A stretch of DNA of 64,000 nucleotides from positions 1 through 64,000 of the forward strand of contig JACKPW010000006.1 of NCBI GenBank assembly GCA_024233215.1, written 5' to 3'. How positions within the stretch are numbered: the stretch's first letter is position 1; every line of letters starts with the position of its first letter. Below are positions 36,350 to 46,500 of the stretch, one piece after another. The notes beneath the pieces are model-generated. The model ran no database searches. It saw nothing but the letters and a program-made list of their open reading frames with translations, and was not told the origin of the DNA. A program made the position numbers and the translations under genes. Source of the stretch: Verrucomicrobiales bacterium (GTDB lineage Bacteria > Verrucomicrobiota > Verrucomicrobiia > Limisphaerales > J093).

Positions 36350-36688
36350 ATGGAGTCCAAGAAACCAGGCAAACGTGGCGGGGCCAGGCCGGGGGCCGGG
36401 CGGCCGCCGAAGTTGGGCACCCTACGCTGGAAGATTCGCACGACCGAGGAGGTCAAGGCGGAGCTGACCCGGCGCGCCGAGGGACGTGGGCTGACGGCGG
36501 GGGACATCGTCGCCGAATTGGTCACGGGGTTGAGCGAGGAGGAGAGGGACATGGTCAACGCCCTGTTCATGGAAGCCCGCCACCGGCTGCGGGAGCCGGA
36601 GGATGCAGCCGGACCGGGCGCGCGACGGCGACGGGAAGAGGCCGCCCGAATCGCCGCCCTACAAAAGAAACTGACGACTGCCGGATGA
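36350..36688 (+). CDS. Small basic protein, possible DNA-binding
   Basis: 112 aa; ATG 36350 with GGAGGG 6 nt upstream (an in-frame GTG at 36347 is less likely). The N-terminus KKPGKRGGARPGAGRPPKLG is an AT-hook-like basic tail seen in many phage and mobile-element proteins. The middle (WKIRTTEEVKAELTRRAEGR) could be a ribbon-helix-helix segment, and the C-terminus is charged and helical. It is convergent with the integrase gene. A regulator role in the integrated element is inferred only. Confidence 0.65.
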   Translation: MESKKPGKRGGARPGAGRPPKLGTLRWKIRTTEEVKAELTRRAEGRGLTAGDIVAELVTGLSEEERDMVNALFMEARHRLREPEDAAGPGARRRREEAARIAALQKKLTTAG

Positions 36689-36831
36689 AGAGAGAGGCAT
36701 TGACTGCTTCGTCTTCCTCCGGCGTCGGTGGACGCTCAGATCCGAGTGGCCTTGGGCCGGGGTGCCCGGCGTTTGCCGGTAGGGAGACAGGCTCTCCCAG
36801 CCGGGCGCAGGGGGACACCGACCCTTTCTGT

Positions 36832-37914
36832 CTACCTCGCACCAATCTTGGGGCGTGCCGCCCCTTTGCTGCGATGGGCGAGATCAGGGAGTGGCACCAC
36901 CTTGCCGGCTGCCTGTGCCTCGTACTCCTCGAGGGCCGGAACGGCAACCCTTGCCTGTTTCGCGTAGGCACGATGGACAGCTTGGCTGTTGTGGCCCAGC
37001 GCCTCCTGCGCGTAGCGTTCCGGGTAACCGGCCTGTTTGGCGCGCTCCGCCCAAGCGTAACGGTAGGAGTGCAGGGTCACCCCGCGGATTCCGAGACCCC
37101 GACACCGCTGTTTGAATTCCGTGCCGCGGTCGGTCGCCCGCACCGAGCACAGATACGGGAACAGCGGTCCCCTGCGGGGCAGTTCTCGAAGAACGGCTTC
37201 CGCCTCATCCCCAAAGTGGAGCAGCGCCACGGTCTTGGTCTTTTGGCGCACGTAGGTGATGAGGCGCTGGTTCCAGTCGATGTCGCTGGCATCCAGGCTG
37301 GCAACGTCGCCCTGTGAGCCGCCCAGGTACCAACACAACTGGTAGAAATTGCGCCGCTCCGGGTTCTGCTCCCGGGCGATGATCCGGGCATGCTCCTCGG
37401 CCGTGATCGCCCGCTTGGGACCGTAGTGGACGGCGGGCCACTGACGTTTGGGCAGCACCGGCCAGGGCAACCAACCGACATCGACAGCGAAGTTGTGCAT
37501 TCGTCGCAGGAAGACGTTCGTGGAGACGGTGCCCTCCTCCAGAACGTGGAGCAGATGATCGGCCTGGGTTTCGAACAGGACGAGGTTTCGGATGGAATCG
37601 AAGGCGTGATCCTTGGCCGCCCGAAGCCAGCGCTCCCGTGTGACCCCTCGCTTGGTTTTTGCGACTTCCTCCATGACCACCTGCCACGTGCGATGGCCGA
37701 TTTGAGGGTCGGAGGCGGCGAGGTAGGCCCGGGCGATCTGGCGGTTGATCAGGGGCTGCTGCTGGGCCTCGTTCCGCGCGTGGAGCAACCGGATTGCGGT
37801 TCGCTCATTCGCGGTCTGGAGCGATTCGCGGCTGCCGGTCTGCCGGTCGTAGAGGTAGAAGACGCCGCGCTGGCGGCGGTAGATGCGGTACCGTGGCTTC
37901 ATGATGTCGGTCAT
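36832..37914 (-). CDS. Tyrosine-type site-specific integrase next to tRNA-Cys
   Basis: 360 aa (MTDIMKPRYRIYRRQRGVFY). An N-terminal arm-binding-like region (FYLYDRQTGSRESLQTANER) and core-binding domain precede a catalytic domain. The HxxR box is in GVTLHSYRYAWAERAKQAG and the end is EALGHNSQAVHRAYAKQA with the nucleophile Tyr. The first catalytic Arg region (FYQLCWYLGGSQGDVASLDA) is less clear: the usual Arg appears to be replaced, as GSQGDVASL stands where GxRxxEL is expected. It lies 162 bp from the 3' end of tRNA-Cys, the classic integration site. The loss of the Arg could mean reduced activity or a divergent subfamily. Confidence 0.82.
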   Translation of the reverse strand: MTDIMKPRYRIYRRQRGVFYLYDRQTGSRESLQTANERTAIRLLHARNEAQQQPLINRQIARAYLAASDPQIGHRTWQVVMEEVAKTKRGVTRERWLRAAKDHAFDSIRNLVLFETQADHLLHVLEEGTVSTNVFLRRMHNFAVDVGWLPWPVLPKRQWPAVHYGPKRAITAEEHARIIAREQNPERRNFYQLCWYLGGSQGDVASLDASDIDWNQRLITYVRQKTKTVALLHFGDEAEAVLRELPRRGPLFPYLCSVRATDRGTEFKQRCRGLGIRGVTLHSYRYAWAERAKQAGYPERYAQEALGHNSQAVHRAYAKQARVAVPALEEYEAQAAGKVVPLPDLAHRSKGAARPKIGAR

Positions 37915-37952
37915 GAGCGCAATGATGCCGCGTTCCGAAACCGTCCGTTACG

Positions 37953-38001
37953 GAGTACTGGGAGAGTACGCGCGAGTAGTCGCAGAGTAGTCGCCGAGTA
38001 G
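37953..38001. repeat. Five GAGTA repeats at 10-11 bp spacing
   Basis: GAGTA(C/G) occurs at 37953, 37964, 37974, 37985 and 37996. The third and fourth copies share GAGTAGTCGC. Spacing of one helical turn puts all copies on the same face of the DNA. Lying between the integrase start and the tRNA, they may be arm-type integrase sites or an operator. Confidence 0.6.
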
Positions 38002-38076
38002 CCATTTTGGACACAGTTTCAGGCACAATTGCCCAACCAAATCCTTCTAAACGACTGGTGCACTCGCACTTACGAA

Positions 38077-38151
38077 TGGAGGCGGAGGTCGGAATCGAAC
38101 CGACGCATAGAGCTTTTGCAGAGCTCTGCCTTACCACTTGGCTACTCCGCC
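38077..38151 (-). tRNA. tRNA-Cys (anticodon GCA)
   Basis: 75 nt including an encoded CCA. The acceptor stem is GGCGGAG/CTCCGCC, the D arm GCCAAGTGGTAAGGC, the anticodon stem-loop GAGCT-CTGCAAA-AGCTC with GCA, and the T arm GTCGG-TTCGATT-CCGAC. All stems pair fully. Its 3' end faces the integrase gene, and the T arm is the probable attachment site. Confidence 0.96.
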
Positions 38152-38492
38152 ATTCCGTCAGCGGCCGTTAGAATAGTCGCCGCCCCGACAGGTGCAAGTG
38201 GTTAATCGGTCGGTTAGTCGGTCGCGTTCAGTCGCGAGTCGCTGATCGGACGGATCGGTTGGGCGTCCAGCATCCACCGAGGCCCCCCGTGATCCGGCGG
38301 CACCCAGAGACGGCACCCGGGGCAGGCGTGAGGATGAGATCGGCCCCGGAGCATGAGCACGGCCCCTCCCGGGCCTCCCCCCTCCCCGTCACCCGCGCGG
38401 ATCGCCTTCCCCCAAGGAACACTTGCGCCGGTGTGTCCGGCGCGGGATGGTGCGCACGATTTTCCGTCTAATAAGAGAGCACCGGGGGTGTC
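38152..38492. other. Promoter region of the sigma/VWA operon and of tRNA-Cys
   Basis: 341 bp between two divergent transcripts. No clear promoter boxes or repeats were recognised. GGGGGTG just before GTG 38493 can serve as ribosome site. Confidence 0.4.
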
Positions 38493-39131
38493 GTGAAGAC
38501 GAAAGCCAGAGCGCCGGTCGGGATGGCCGGCAGGCGAGAAGGGCGGGCCGGTCGCCCGCCCGAGGGACCCAAACCGAAGGCCGTGGCGGAAGCCCAACGC
38601 GCCAATCCAGGGTCAGGGCAACCTGACACGATCGAGGAGCTCTTCGCAGCTCTGGAAGGTCCCCTGTTGGGTTACGCCCTCCGCCTGGTCCGGGACCACG
38701 GCCTCGCCGAGGATCTCCTCCAGGAGGCGTTCCTCCGCCTGCACGCGCAGCTGGCCGATGTCCGTGAACCAAAACGCTGGCTCTATCGCACTGTGCACAA
38801 TCTGGCCCTCAATCAGCTCCGTCGCACGGCCCGGATTGTTCCCCTGCCCGATCCCTCGGAAGGCGGGGCCAGCCGGGGCGAACCCTCCGAGCCGGGACCC
38901 GGTCCCGATGAGGCGCTGGCCCGGCAGGAACAGGTGGAACAGTTGCGCCGGTGCCTGGGCGGAATCGACCCGCGCAGTCGGACCCTGCTGGAACTCAAGT
39001 TCCAGGAGGGATTGTCCTATGCCCAGATCAGCGAGCGGATGGGGCTTACGGTGGGACATGTCGGCTACCTGCTCCATCACGCCATCAAGGGACTCGGCGC
39101 GGCGATGGCCCGAAGCGAGATGACGCCATGA
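38493..39131 (+). CDS. ECF-type RNA polymerase sigma factor
   Basis: 212 aa from GTG 38493. The first 45 residues are basic and disordered. Region 2 is GYALRLVRDHGLAEDLLQEA with FLRLHAQLADVREPKRWLYR then TVHNLALNQLRR. Region 4 is RTLLELKFQEGLSYAQISER then MGLTVGHVGYLLHHAIKGL. The stop overlaps (ATGA) the start of the next gene, whose N-terminus looks like an anti-sigma factor, so sigma and regulator are translationally coupled as in many ECF pairs. It likely drives this operon; target promoters are not visible. Confidence 0.9.
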   Translation: MKTKARAPVGMAGRREGRAGRPPEGPKPKAVAEAQRANPGSGQPDTIEELFAALEGPLLGYALRLVRDHGLAEDLLQEAFLRLHAQLADVREPKRWLYRTVHNLALNQLRRTARIVPLPDPSEGGASRGEPSEPGPGPDEALARQEQVEQLRRCLGGIDPRSRTLLELKFQEGLSYAQISERMGLTVGHVGYLLHHAIKGLGAAMARSEMTP

Positions 39132-42100
39132 AGAAGCCTCCTCCTGAGATTCCTGGTCCCGGCGACGACCGCGAGGCGCGGCTGACGGCGCTGTTGTTTG
39201 GCGAACTGCCGGCGACGGAGGCGAAGGAACTGGCCGCGGAACTGGCGCGGGATGCCGAACTGCGGGCGCTGCGGGATCAACTGGCCGGGACCATCGGCCT
39301 CCTGCGCGAGAGCTTCGCCGGGGACAGCGCGCCGGCCCGTTTGACGGAGGAAAAGCGGGATCGACTGCTCGCCGGCTTCAAGACCGTCCCGGTTCCGGCG
39401 GCTCCCGAGATACCCACCGCAAACGCACGTCGGTGGTGGGCGCGGATCCCTTGGGTGCCGCTGACCGCGGCCGCGTGTATTGTGTTCATCCTGGGAGGGA
39501 CATTCCTGCCCGCGCTCTCGAAGGCGAAGGCCAAGGCGCAGATGCTGGTTGCGTTCGAGGGGCTGAGGGATGATTCCGCTCCGTACGGTGAGGGGAAGAG
39601 TGCCACCGCAGCTGCGGAGGAGCGCGCACCGGCGGAAACGGCTTTCTCGGTCAATGCCGTCCTCCCGACGCCGGCTGGCGCATCGCGCCGGCTGGGGACA
39701 AGCCTCGCCGCGGATTCGGCAGCCCCCTCCGCTGAAGCGGGGGAAGCGTTCCGGCAACTGCGCGAGTTTCCCTCCGCCGCCGCGGCCCCGGAACCCCCGC
39801 AGCAGGTGGAGTTCTATTTCCGCGACGGGGATGCCGCATCGGTTCAGACAGCCGGGCCCGGCGACAAGTGGGGTGGCCCCACTGCGAATACCTGGGACCG
39901 CCGACAAGGGGGGGCGGAGGTCGGGGACCCGCTTGCGAAACTCAGCTTCGAATCCCGGGGTGGTGTTGCGGCCGGGGGGCCGGCGGCGATGGCGGGAATC
40001 CCGGGCGGTCAACCGGGCATGATGCCCTCGGGAGGCTTTGGCGGCATGGGGGGAGCCGGGGGCTTCGGAGGCGGCGGTTATGGCGGCGGCATGATGGGAG
40101 GCATGGGCATGGGGAGCCGGGAAGGAACGGCATTCCAGTGGGGTTACGCCGGCAGCGGTTCAGACCTCGCCATCCGGGGGGACGGCGTGCCGGGCACGGT
40201 CACCGATGAATCCCTGATCACGCAGGGGGTAAGCCGCGGCTACCGTGCAAACGCCGCCCAGGCGCATTTCGCAAACGCCCCCCAGGAGGGCGCGGACGGC
40301 AGCGGTGCGATGGTGGCGGGCGATTCCATGGATTTTGCCTCACTGAGGGGAAACGTCTCCTTTGGCAGCTACAACGATGTCGCCTCAGACGGCAGGGTTC
40401 CACAGGCGGGCAAGGAAGTGGCGTTGCGGACTGCACCCGCCCCCACCGCCGCACCGGTTGGAGGCGCGGCCCCCACGGAGGCCCTGGGGATTCGGCCAAA
40501 CACCGGGGTGGTTGCACGGTATGGTCTCCCGGCGGACAGCTGGCGTGACTTTGACAACGACGGTTCCCTGGAACTGAGCCGGCCGGCGGGGCCGGGAGCG
40601 GCCGCCGTGCCCAGCCGTTCCAGTCGTCTGGCAGGGAGCGAAACGGCGACCCGCCGACAGCCGACTCGCGGAATCGCTGCGGAAACCCGGTATCAACCAA
40701 GCACCCCGGCAGCCATGGTTCCGCCGACTTCCGGTCCGGTGGGTGCGACGGCGGCCACTCCGGCGAACGAAGCAATGAGGCAGTGGTATGGGCGATCCGC
40801 CGGCCAGGAGGGCGCGCCGGCCACCCCGGCGCCGGCCCCCGCCATCCCCCCGCCTTCCAATGAATTGTTCGCCGGCTACGCCATGATCCCTCCCCCCACC
40901 GCCGCGCCGACCGCTCCCGTGGCCGAAGGGCGTCGATCAGCCGGGCGCTCTACCACCTGGAACATCGAGGTCCCGGGCGAAGTCGACCAGGCGGTCGCGA
41001 CGAAGGGCGAGACCCTGAGGGCCGGCCTGGAGGAGGCGAACAAGGCCTTCGCGAAAGGTGCCGTCGTGGATTTCGAGCCGGCTTCCGAAGCGTTCGGTGG
41101 GCGCGACCGCGGCCGGACCCGAGGCCTGGCGGTGGCGGCTGATTCGGAAACCGCCATGTCCCTCGATTCCCTGGCGCGTCCCGAGATCCAATTGACCGAA
41201 CGTTACAGTCAGAACTTCGACTCGGGCCTGGCCGCGGTTCACGTCACGGTCGTGACCAACGGCCCGGTACCGGTACTGGGCGACGTTCCGATGATGGGCC
41301 GGCTGTTCCGGTCGGAATCGGCGGTGCCGGCCGAGCCCGCGCCGACGGCTGAATTCGGGGGCGTGATGGAGAGCCGGGAAGAGTTGGCGGCGCTGCCGCT
41401 GGAACTGCCCACTCCCGCGTTCATGGGCAGTCCGATGGACCTCACGGTCGCGAGCACCTCGGCGGAGGATCCCCAAAGCGCCACGATGAGGAATCGGACT
41501 GCTGACGCGAAACGTCGCGGTGGCGCGGTGGCCGAGGCGGAAGTCGAACGACTGCAGCGCGCGAAGGGAAAGTCGGAGGACATCAGCCGGAAGCTCGGAG
41601 ACCTGGACGTCAACGGGATCACCGACGGCCTGGCGATGGGTCAACCGGTCGACGAACTGGAACCGGCGAAACTGCCGGAACTGCGGCAGCGTTTGGTCGA
41701 ACAGCGTTCCGAACTCGAGGCGGAGACATTGGCGGAAGAGCGTGGCATGGTGGCAGGTAAACCGGTGACGAGCGACATCATCAAGGTGCCCGCCACCGAG
41801 GAGATGAAGCACTTGGCGCCGCTCGTGCTCGCACCATCCCCCGCCGAACCGGCGCGGTCGAAAATCGTGGCACTGGCGGAACAACCGCAGCAACCGCAGC
41901 CCGTCCAGGACCTGGCCTCCCGCCTCCCCGCAACGCCTCCCGCCGAGCCGTTGCCCGAGATTCCCGCCGCCGACAATCCCTTCTCCACCTTTTCCCTCAA
42001 CGTCGCCGACGTCACCTTCAAGCTCGCCGCCGCCAGCCTCGACCAGGGCCAGCTCCCCGCCCCCGGCAGCGTTCGCAGCGAGGAGTTCGTCAACGCCTTC

Positions 42101-43282
42101 GATTACCGCGATCCCGAACCCGCCGCCGGTGAGCCCGTCGGCTTCGTCTGGGAACGCGCCCGCTTCCCCTTCGCCCACAATCGCGAGGTCCTCCGCTTCG
42201 CCCTCAAGACCGCCGCCACCGGACGCGAAACCGGCCGGCCCCTGAACCTGGTGCTCCTCCTCGACAGCTCCGGCTCCATGGAACGCGCCGACCGCGTCAA
42301 CATCGTGAAAACCGCCCTCAACGTCCTGGGAACCCAGTTGCAGCCGCAGGATCAGTTGAGCGTCGTGACCTTCTCCAGTGTCGCCACCCTGCGCGCCGAC
42401 GGCGCCACCGGCGACGACGCCCGGCAGGCCCTCGAACGCGCCACCGAGGTTCCTCCCGAGGGCGGCACGAATCTCGAGGACGCCCTCCGCCTCGCCTACG
42501 AGACCGCCCAACGCCATTTCCTCAACGGCGGTGTCAACCGCGTGGTCATGCTCACCGACGGCGCCGCCAACCTGGGCAACGTCGCGCCGGAGGACTTGCA
42601 GGCGTTGGTGGAGGCGAACCGGCGCGAAGGGGTGGCGCTCGATGCGTTTGGCATCGGCTGGGAAGGTTACAACGACGACCTGCTCGAGGTGCTGAGCCGC
42701 AACGGCGACGGCCGGTATGGGTTCATCAACACGCCCGAAGCGGCGGCGAGCGATTTTGCCGGGCAACTGGCCGGAGCACTGCAGGTGGCGGCGGCGGATG
42801 TGAAGGTGCAGGTGGAGTTCAACCCGGCGCGGGTGGAGACCTACCGGCAGGTGGGTTACCAGAAGCACCAGCTCACGAAGGAACAGTTCCGGGACAACAC
42901 GGTGGACGCGGCGGAGATCGGGGCGGCGGAGGAGGGCAACGCGCTTTACCTCACGGAACTCAAACCCGAGGGCCAGGGACCGATCGGCACGCTGCGGGTG
43001 CGCTATCGGGTACCGGCGACGGGACAGTATGAAGAGCACGAATGGCTGCTGGACTACAGCGGACCGGCGCCGCGACTGGAGGAGGCGGGTCCGGCACTGC
43101 GGTTGGCGACGGTGGCGGCGAGCTTTGCGGAGTGGCTGAACCGGAGTCCGTTCGCGGGCGAGGTGACGCTGGACCGGCTGCAGGCCTTGCTGCGGGACAT
43201 CCCGGCGACGTATCCGCGGGACCCCCGACCGCAACGGCTGGCAGACATGCTGCAACAGGCCCGGAGCCTGAGCGGACGGTAA
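39128..43282 (+). CDS. Anti-sigma-like membrane protein with C-terminal VWA (YfbK-type) domain
   Basis: 1384 aa; ATG overlaps the sigma-factor stop. Residues 1-105 are acidic and helical like an anti-sigma domain (LTALLFGELPATEAKELAAE). One membrane helix lies at about 110-131 (VPLTAAACIVFILGGTFLPA). A long low-complexity region follows, with a Gly/Met tract at about 295-335. At about 712-727 a peptide VPVLGDVPMMGRLFRS resembles the conserved end of secretins. A YfbK-like N domain starts near 948 (NPFSTFSLNVADVTFKLA), and a VWA domain at about 1038-1210 has the metal site DSSGSM at about 1046 and MLTDGAANLG. The end is GEVTLDRLQALLRDIPATYP. VWA domains bind protein ligands outside the membrane, so this could sense envelope partners and release the sigma factor (inference). 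Confidence 0.85.
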   Translation: MKKPPPEIPGPGDDREARLTALLFGELPATEAKELAAELARDAELRALRDQLAGTIGLLRESFAGDSAPARLTEEKRDRLLAGFKTVPVPAAPEIPTANARRWWARIPWVPLTAAACIVFILGGTFLPALSKAKAKAQMLVAFEGLRDDSAPYGEGKSATAAAEERAPAETAFSVNAVLPTPAGASRRLGTSLAADSAAPSAEAGEAFRQLREFPSAAAAPEPPQQVEFYFRDGDAASVQTAGPGDKWGGPTANTWDRRQGGAEVGDPLAKLSFESRGGVAAGGPAAMAGIPGGQPGMMPSGGFGGMGGAGGFGGGGYGGGMMGGMGMGSREGTAFQWGYAGSGSDLAIRGDGVPGTVTDESLITQGVSRGYRANAAQAHFANAPQEGADGSGAMVAGDSMDFASLRGNVSFGSYNDVASDGRVPQAGKEVALRTAPAPTAAPVGGAAPTEALGIRPNTGVVARYGLPADSWRDFDNDGSLELSRPAGPGAAAVPSRSSRLAGSETATRRQPTRGIAAETRYQPSTPAAMVPPTSGPVGATAATPANEAMRQWYGRSAGQEGAPATPAPAPAIPPPSNELFAGYAMIPPPTAAPTAPVAEGRRSAGRSTTWNIEVPGEVDQAVATKGETLRAGLEEANKAFAKGAVVDFEPASEAFGGRDRGRTRGLAVAADSETAMSLDSLARPEIQLTERYSQNFDSGLAAVHVTVVTNGPVPVLGDVPMMGRLFRSESAVPAEPAPTAEFGGVMESREELAALPLELPTPAFMGSPMDLTVASTSAEDPQSATMRNRTADAKRRGGAVAEAEVERLQRAKGKSEDISRKLGDLDVNGITDGLAMGQPVDELEPAKLPELRQRLVEQRSELEAETLAEERGMVAGKPVTSDIIKVPATEEMKHLAPLVLAPSPAEPARSKIVALAEQPQQPQPVQDLASRLPATPPAEPLPEIPAADNPFSTFSLNVADVTFKLAAASLDQGQLPAPGSVRSEEFVNAFDYRDPEPAAGEPVGFVWERARFPFAHNREVLRFALKTAATGRETGRPLNLVLLLDSSGSMERADRVNIVKTALNVLGTQLQPQDQLSVVTFSSVATLRADGATGDDARQALERATEVPPEGGTNLEDALRLAYETAQRHFLNGGVNRVVMLTDGAANLGNVAPEDLQALVEANRREGVALDAFGIGWEGYNDDLLEVLSRNGDGRYGFINTPEAAASDFAGQLAGALQVAAADVKVQVEFNPARVETYRQVGYQKHQLTKEQFRDNTVDAAEIGAAEEGNALYLTELKPEGQGPIGTLRVRYRVPATGQYEEHEWLLDYSGPAPRLEEAGPALRLATVAASFAEWLNRSPFAGEVTLDRLQALLRDIPATYPRDPRPQRLADMLQQARSLSGR

Positions 43283-43570
43283 GCCCGAAATCCGAAATCC
43301 GAGATCCGACGCAAATCCGAAGGCGGAAGATGGACATCCGAAACTCCAGGTCAGAAGCACGAATCCGAGAGGTGAACCCCTTGAACCAAACTCGATCCAT
43401 CCCGGTTCTCCTCAGGACCGGCCGCCCAGACCGCTGTCAGCGGACGGACCGGCCGCGGTTTGCGCCGACTGACGTCGGCGGCTACCGGCCGCGTTTCGGA
43501 TTTCGGATGGACACGCGCTTTACCCAACGAACCGACCGTCCATGACAAACCCGACCCGCACACTTTTCCA
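43283..43570 (+). repeat. AATCCGA-rich and palindromic intergenic stretch
   Basis: 288 bp. From 43288 to 43365 the motif AATCCGA or ATCCGAA recurs about six times in near-tandem. Further on (43420-43500) GGCCG-rich inverted segments occur (for example GACTGACGTCGGCGG). No gene is seen. This is a repeat-type spacer; any promoter for the large gene is hidden in it. Confidence 0.5.
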
Positions 43571-46500
43571 ATGAAACGCATTATGAAGCTGCTTGCCCGC
43601 CCGGACCGCCCTGCGAGGGCGGAACAGAACAGGACAGGTTTCCGGCCTGTCGCTCCCACGAGGTTGAATGGTCCGGCCGTCGATGCCCCGGAAGCCGGGG
43701 GGCGGGGCGGAGAACCCGGGCCGGATGGCGGTCCGGCCCTGCGGGTTTCGTCCTGGCGTGCATCCGGGTGGTCGCTGACCACGGCGCTCGCGCTGACCGC
43801 CCTGGCCGGTCTGACCCCTTTGCCCGCGAACGCGCAGCAGGCGGCGGACGTCGAGAGGATCGCCGTCAACGGCGAGGCCGGTCCGGATGGCGGCCAACTC
43901 GTCATCTCGGCCACGCTCAAGCCACCGGGAGGGGAGAAGGAGAAGCTGATTTACGCGACGCGCGTCGAGCACACGCTGTCCGCCCAACGCGAACAATTGG
44001 ACCACCTGTTCGCGCTGACCATCGAGGTCATCCAGGGCCGCCCCGAGGAATACGTCCTGTCGCTCGTGGGCCAGGGAACGGTGACCGGGGTGGAGGCAGA
44101 AGGTCTGGCGAACTGGAGTGTGCGCGAGGACACCGACGGCACCCGGGCGCTCGTGTTGCGGCTGGTCGAGAGCAAGGAGCCCGTGAAGCCATTCGCCGCG
44201 CGGGTAAAGGCGGTGACCGAATATGCCGGGAAGCAACTCCCGCGGGGGCTGGTTCCCCTGACCCTGCGGCCTGCCGATCCGTCGCTGTTCAACGGGGCGG
44301 TCCGCATTGATGGGGGTCGGGGACTGCAGGCGTATGTCCGGCAGACGAACGGATTGAGCCCGATGGAAAGCGACTTTGTGCCGGAAGCCCTGCGCGCCCC
44401 GGCTGTGGCCGAGGCGATGGAGCCGATGTGGTTCCAGTTTCACGCCCAGGGGTACGCACTGACCCTGGATGTCACCGAGGCGGATCCCGAGGCGCGGCAG
44501 GTGGTGTTGCGCCACTTCGCCCTGACCGGGGATCTCTCGGATGAACGCGCGGGATTCGTGCTGACCGCCACGGCACAGGTGCGGAATCCGAAGGGTGGCA
44601 CCGTCACGCTGCTCAGCGGGGATTACGCCCTCACGAGCCTGAACCCGGCGGACGGCTGGAAGGCGTCGCTGCTAAACGGGGCCCTGGTGATCAAGTTCGA
44701 AAAGGACGGCACCTATCCGCTGGAGCTGATGTTCGATGCCACCGTCAGCAAGGCGGACGGCTGGAACCGGGTCGGTTTCGGCGTGGCCCCGGCGGTACTG
44801 CAACCGATCACCCTGAGGGGTCTGCAGGCCGACACGGAATTCCGGTTCGCGGATGCCGCCCGGCCCGAACTGCGGGATGAGGCATTTCGCAGCTTCCTGC
44901 CGCCGACCGGTCAGGTGTCGCTGGAGTGGACGCAGGCGAGGCCGGAGAGCGAGGGACGGTTGTTCTTCGCCGCCGAGGCGTTTGGACAGATCGCGATCAG
45001 CCCGGGTCTGCTGCGGCAGACCGACCTGCTGGAGTTTCGCGTGATGCAGGGCGAACTGGACGAACTCACGCTGCTGTTGCAGGGCGCGGGCGAAGTGACG
45101 CGCGTGCAGGGAGCCCCGGTGCTGGCCTGGAGCATTGAGGCCGGGGACGAGCCGGGACAACGAAAGCTCTCGGTGAAGTTCAACCAGCCGCAGAAGGACA
45201 CCTTCGCGTTGCAGGTGCAGACGCAGACCACGCTGGGGGCGTTCCCGCTGGCGGCGGACACGATGAAGATCGCGCCGGCGGGGGCGACACGGTTTGGCGG
45301 CTATGTCCGGATCGTGAACGACGGCGCCGTTCGGCTCGAAGTGCTGGAGTCGCGCGGGTTGTCGCAGATTTCGCCCGAGCAACTTCCCCAGACACAGGCG
45401 ACACAATCCCTGATGCCGCCGAGCGCCGGCCAGGTGTTTGCCTACCGGTTCTCGGGAAGTGACTTCGATCTCCGCGTGCAGGCGGACAACATCATCCCTG
45501 AACTGAGTGTCTCCGAGGTGTTGAGCTATCAGTTGGGGGACACGGAACTGGTGATCGAGGGGGAGTTCGAGCTGGACATTCGTGAGGCGCCGATTCGCGA
45601 GTTGACGCTGCGGGTGCCGGCGCGGTTTGTGGTGGCGGCGTTGGCGGCCTCGAACCTCGCCGATCACACGCTGGCCCCGGGCGACAACCCCGATGAGGCC
45701 ACGTTGAAGCTCGTCTATTCGCAGCCGGTGAGCGGGCGGCAGGTGCTGCAGTTGCGGCTTGAGCGCAACCTCAGCTTCGACCAGCCGACGTGGGTATTGC
45801 CGCGGGTCGAGGTCTTGAAGACCAAGGCGACGCGCGGCCATGTGGGGATCTCCTCGGCGGCCGGGTTCCGGCTCACGCCCGACGCCACGGAAGGTTTGAC
45901 CGAGATCGCCACGGCGTTCTTCCCGAAGAAGGTGGCGAACATCCAGGCGGCCTTCCGGTTGAACGACCCGACCTGGGCGGCGACCCTGCGGATCGAGCGG
46001 CTGCCGCAGTCGATTCAGGCGGACGTATTCCACCTGTTCTCGGTCGGAGAAGCGATTGCCTACGGCAGCAGCGTGATGAACTTCGTGATTTCCGGGGCGC
46101 CGGTGCAGAAGTTCCGGGTGGAGCTTTCCGGCGAATACTACAACGTGGAGTTCACGGGACGGGACATTCTCAACTACTCGAAGGTCGACGGCGGTTACGA
46201 GGTGCAGCTCCACACGCCGGTGGCGGGGGATTACACGCTGCTGGCGACCTACGAACGCCCCTTCAAACCGCTGGGAGAAACCCTGACGTTCGTCGGGGCG
46301 CGCCCCCAGGATGCGCAGACCGAGCAGGGTTACACCATCGTCATCAGCACCTACCAGTTCCAGGTGGAACCGGCGAACGTCTCACCGGGCCTGTTGAAGG
46401 TGGAGCCGGGCGAGGTGCCGGCAGCCTACCGGCTGTTCTTCGATGCGCCGATTCTGGCCGCCTACCGCTACACCGCGCGGCCGTTCAACCTGGCCCTCGC

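Noticed and set aside
37953..38001. Replication-origin iterons
   Set aside because: The motif differs from DnaA boxes, there is no AT-rich region and no replication gene nearby; the integrase/tRNA context explains it better.
40937..43360. Minus-strand open frame of 807 codons
   Set aside because: Arg/Gly/His-rich complement of the VWA gene, produced by high G+C codon use.
43288..43365. CRISPR-like array
   Set aside because: The AATCCGA units are only about 7 nt long and irregularly spaced; no constant repeat plus unique spacers, and no cas genes are present.
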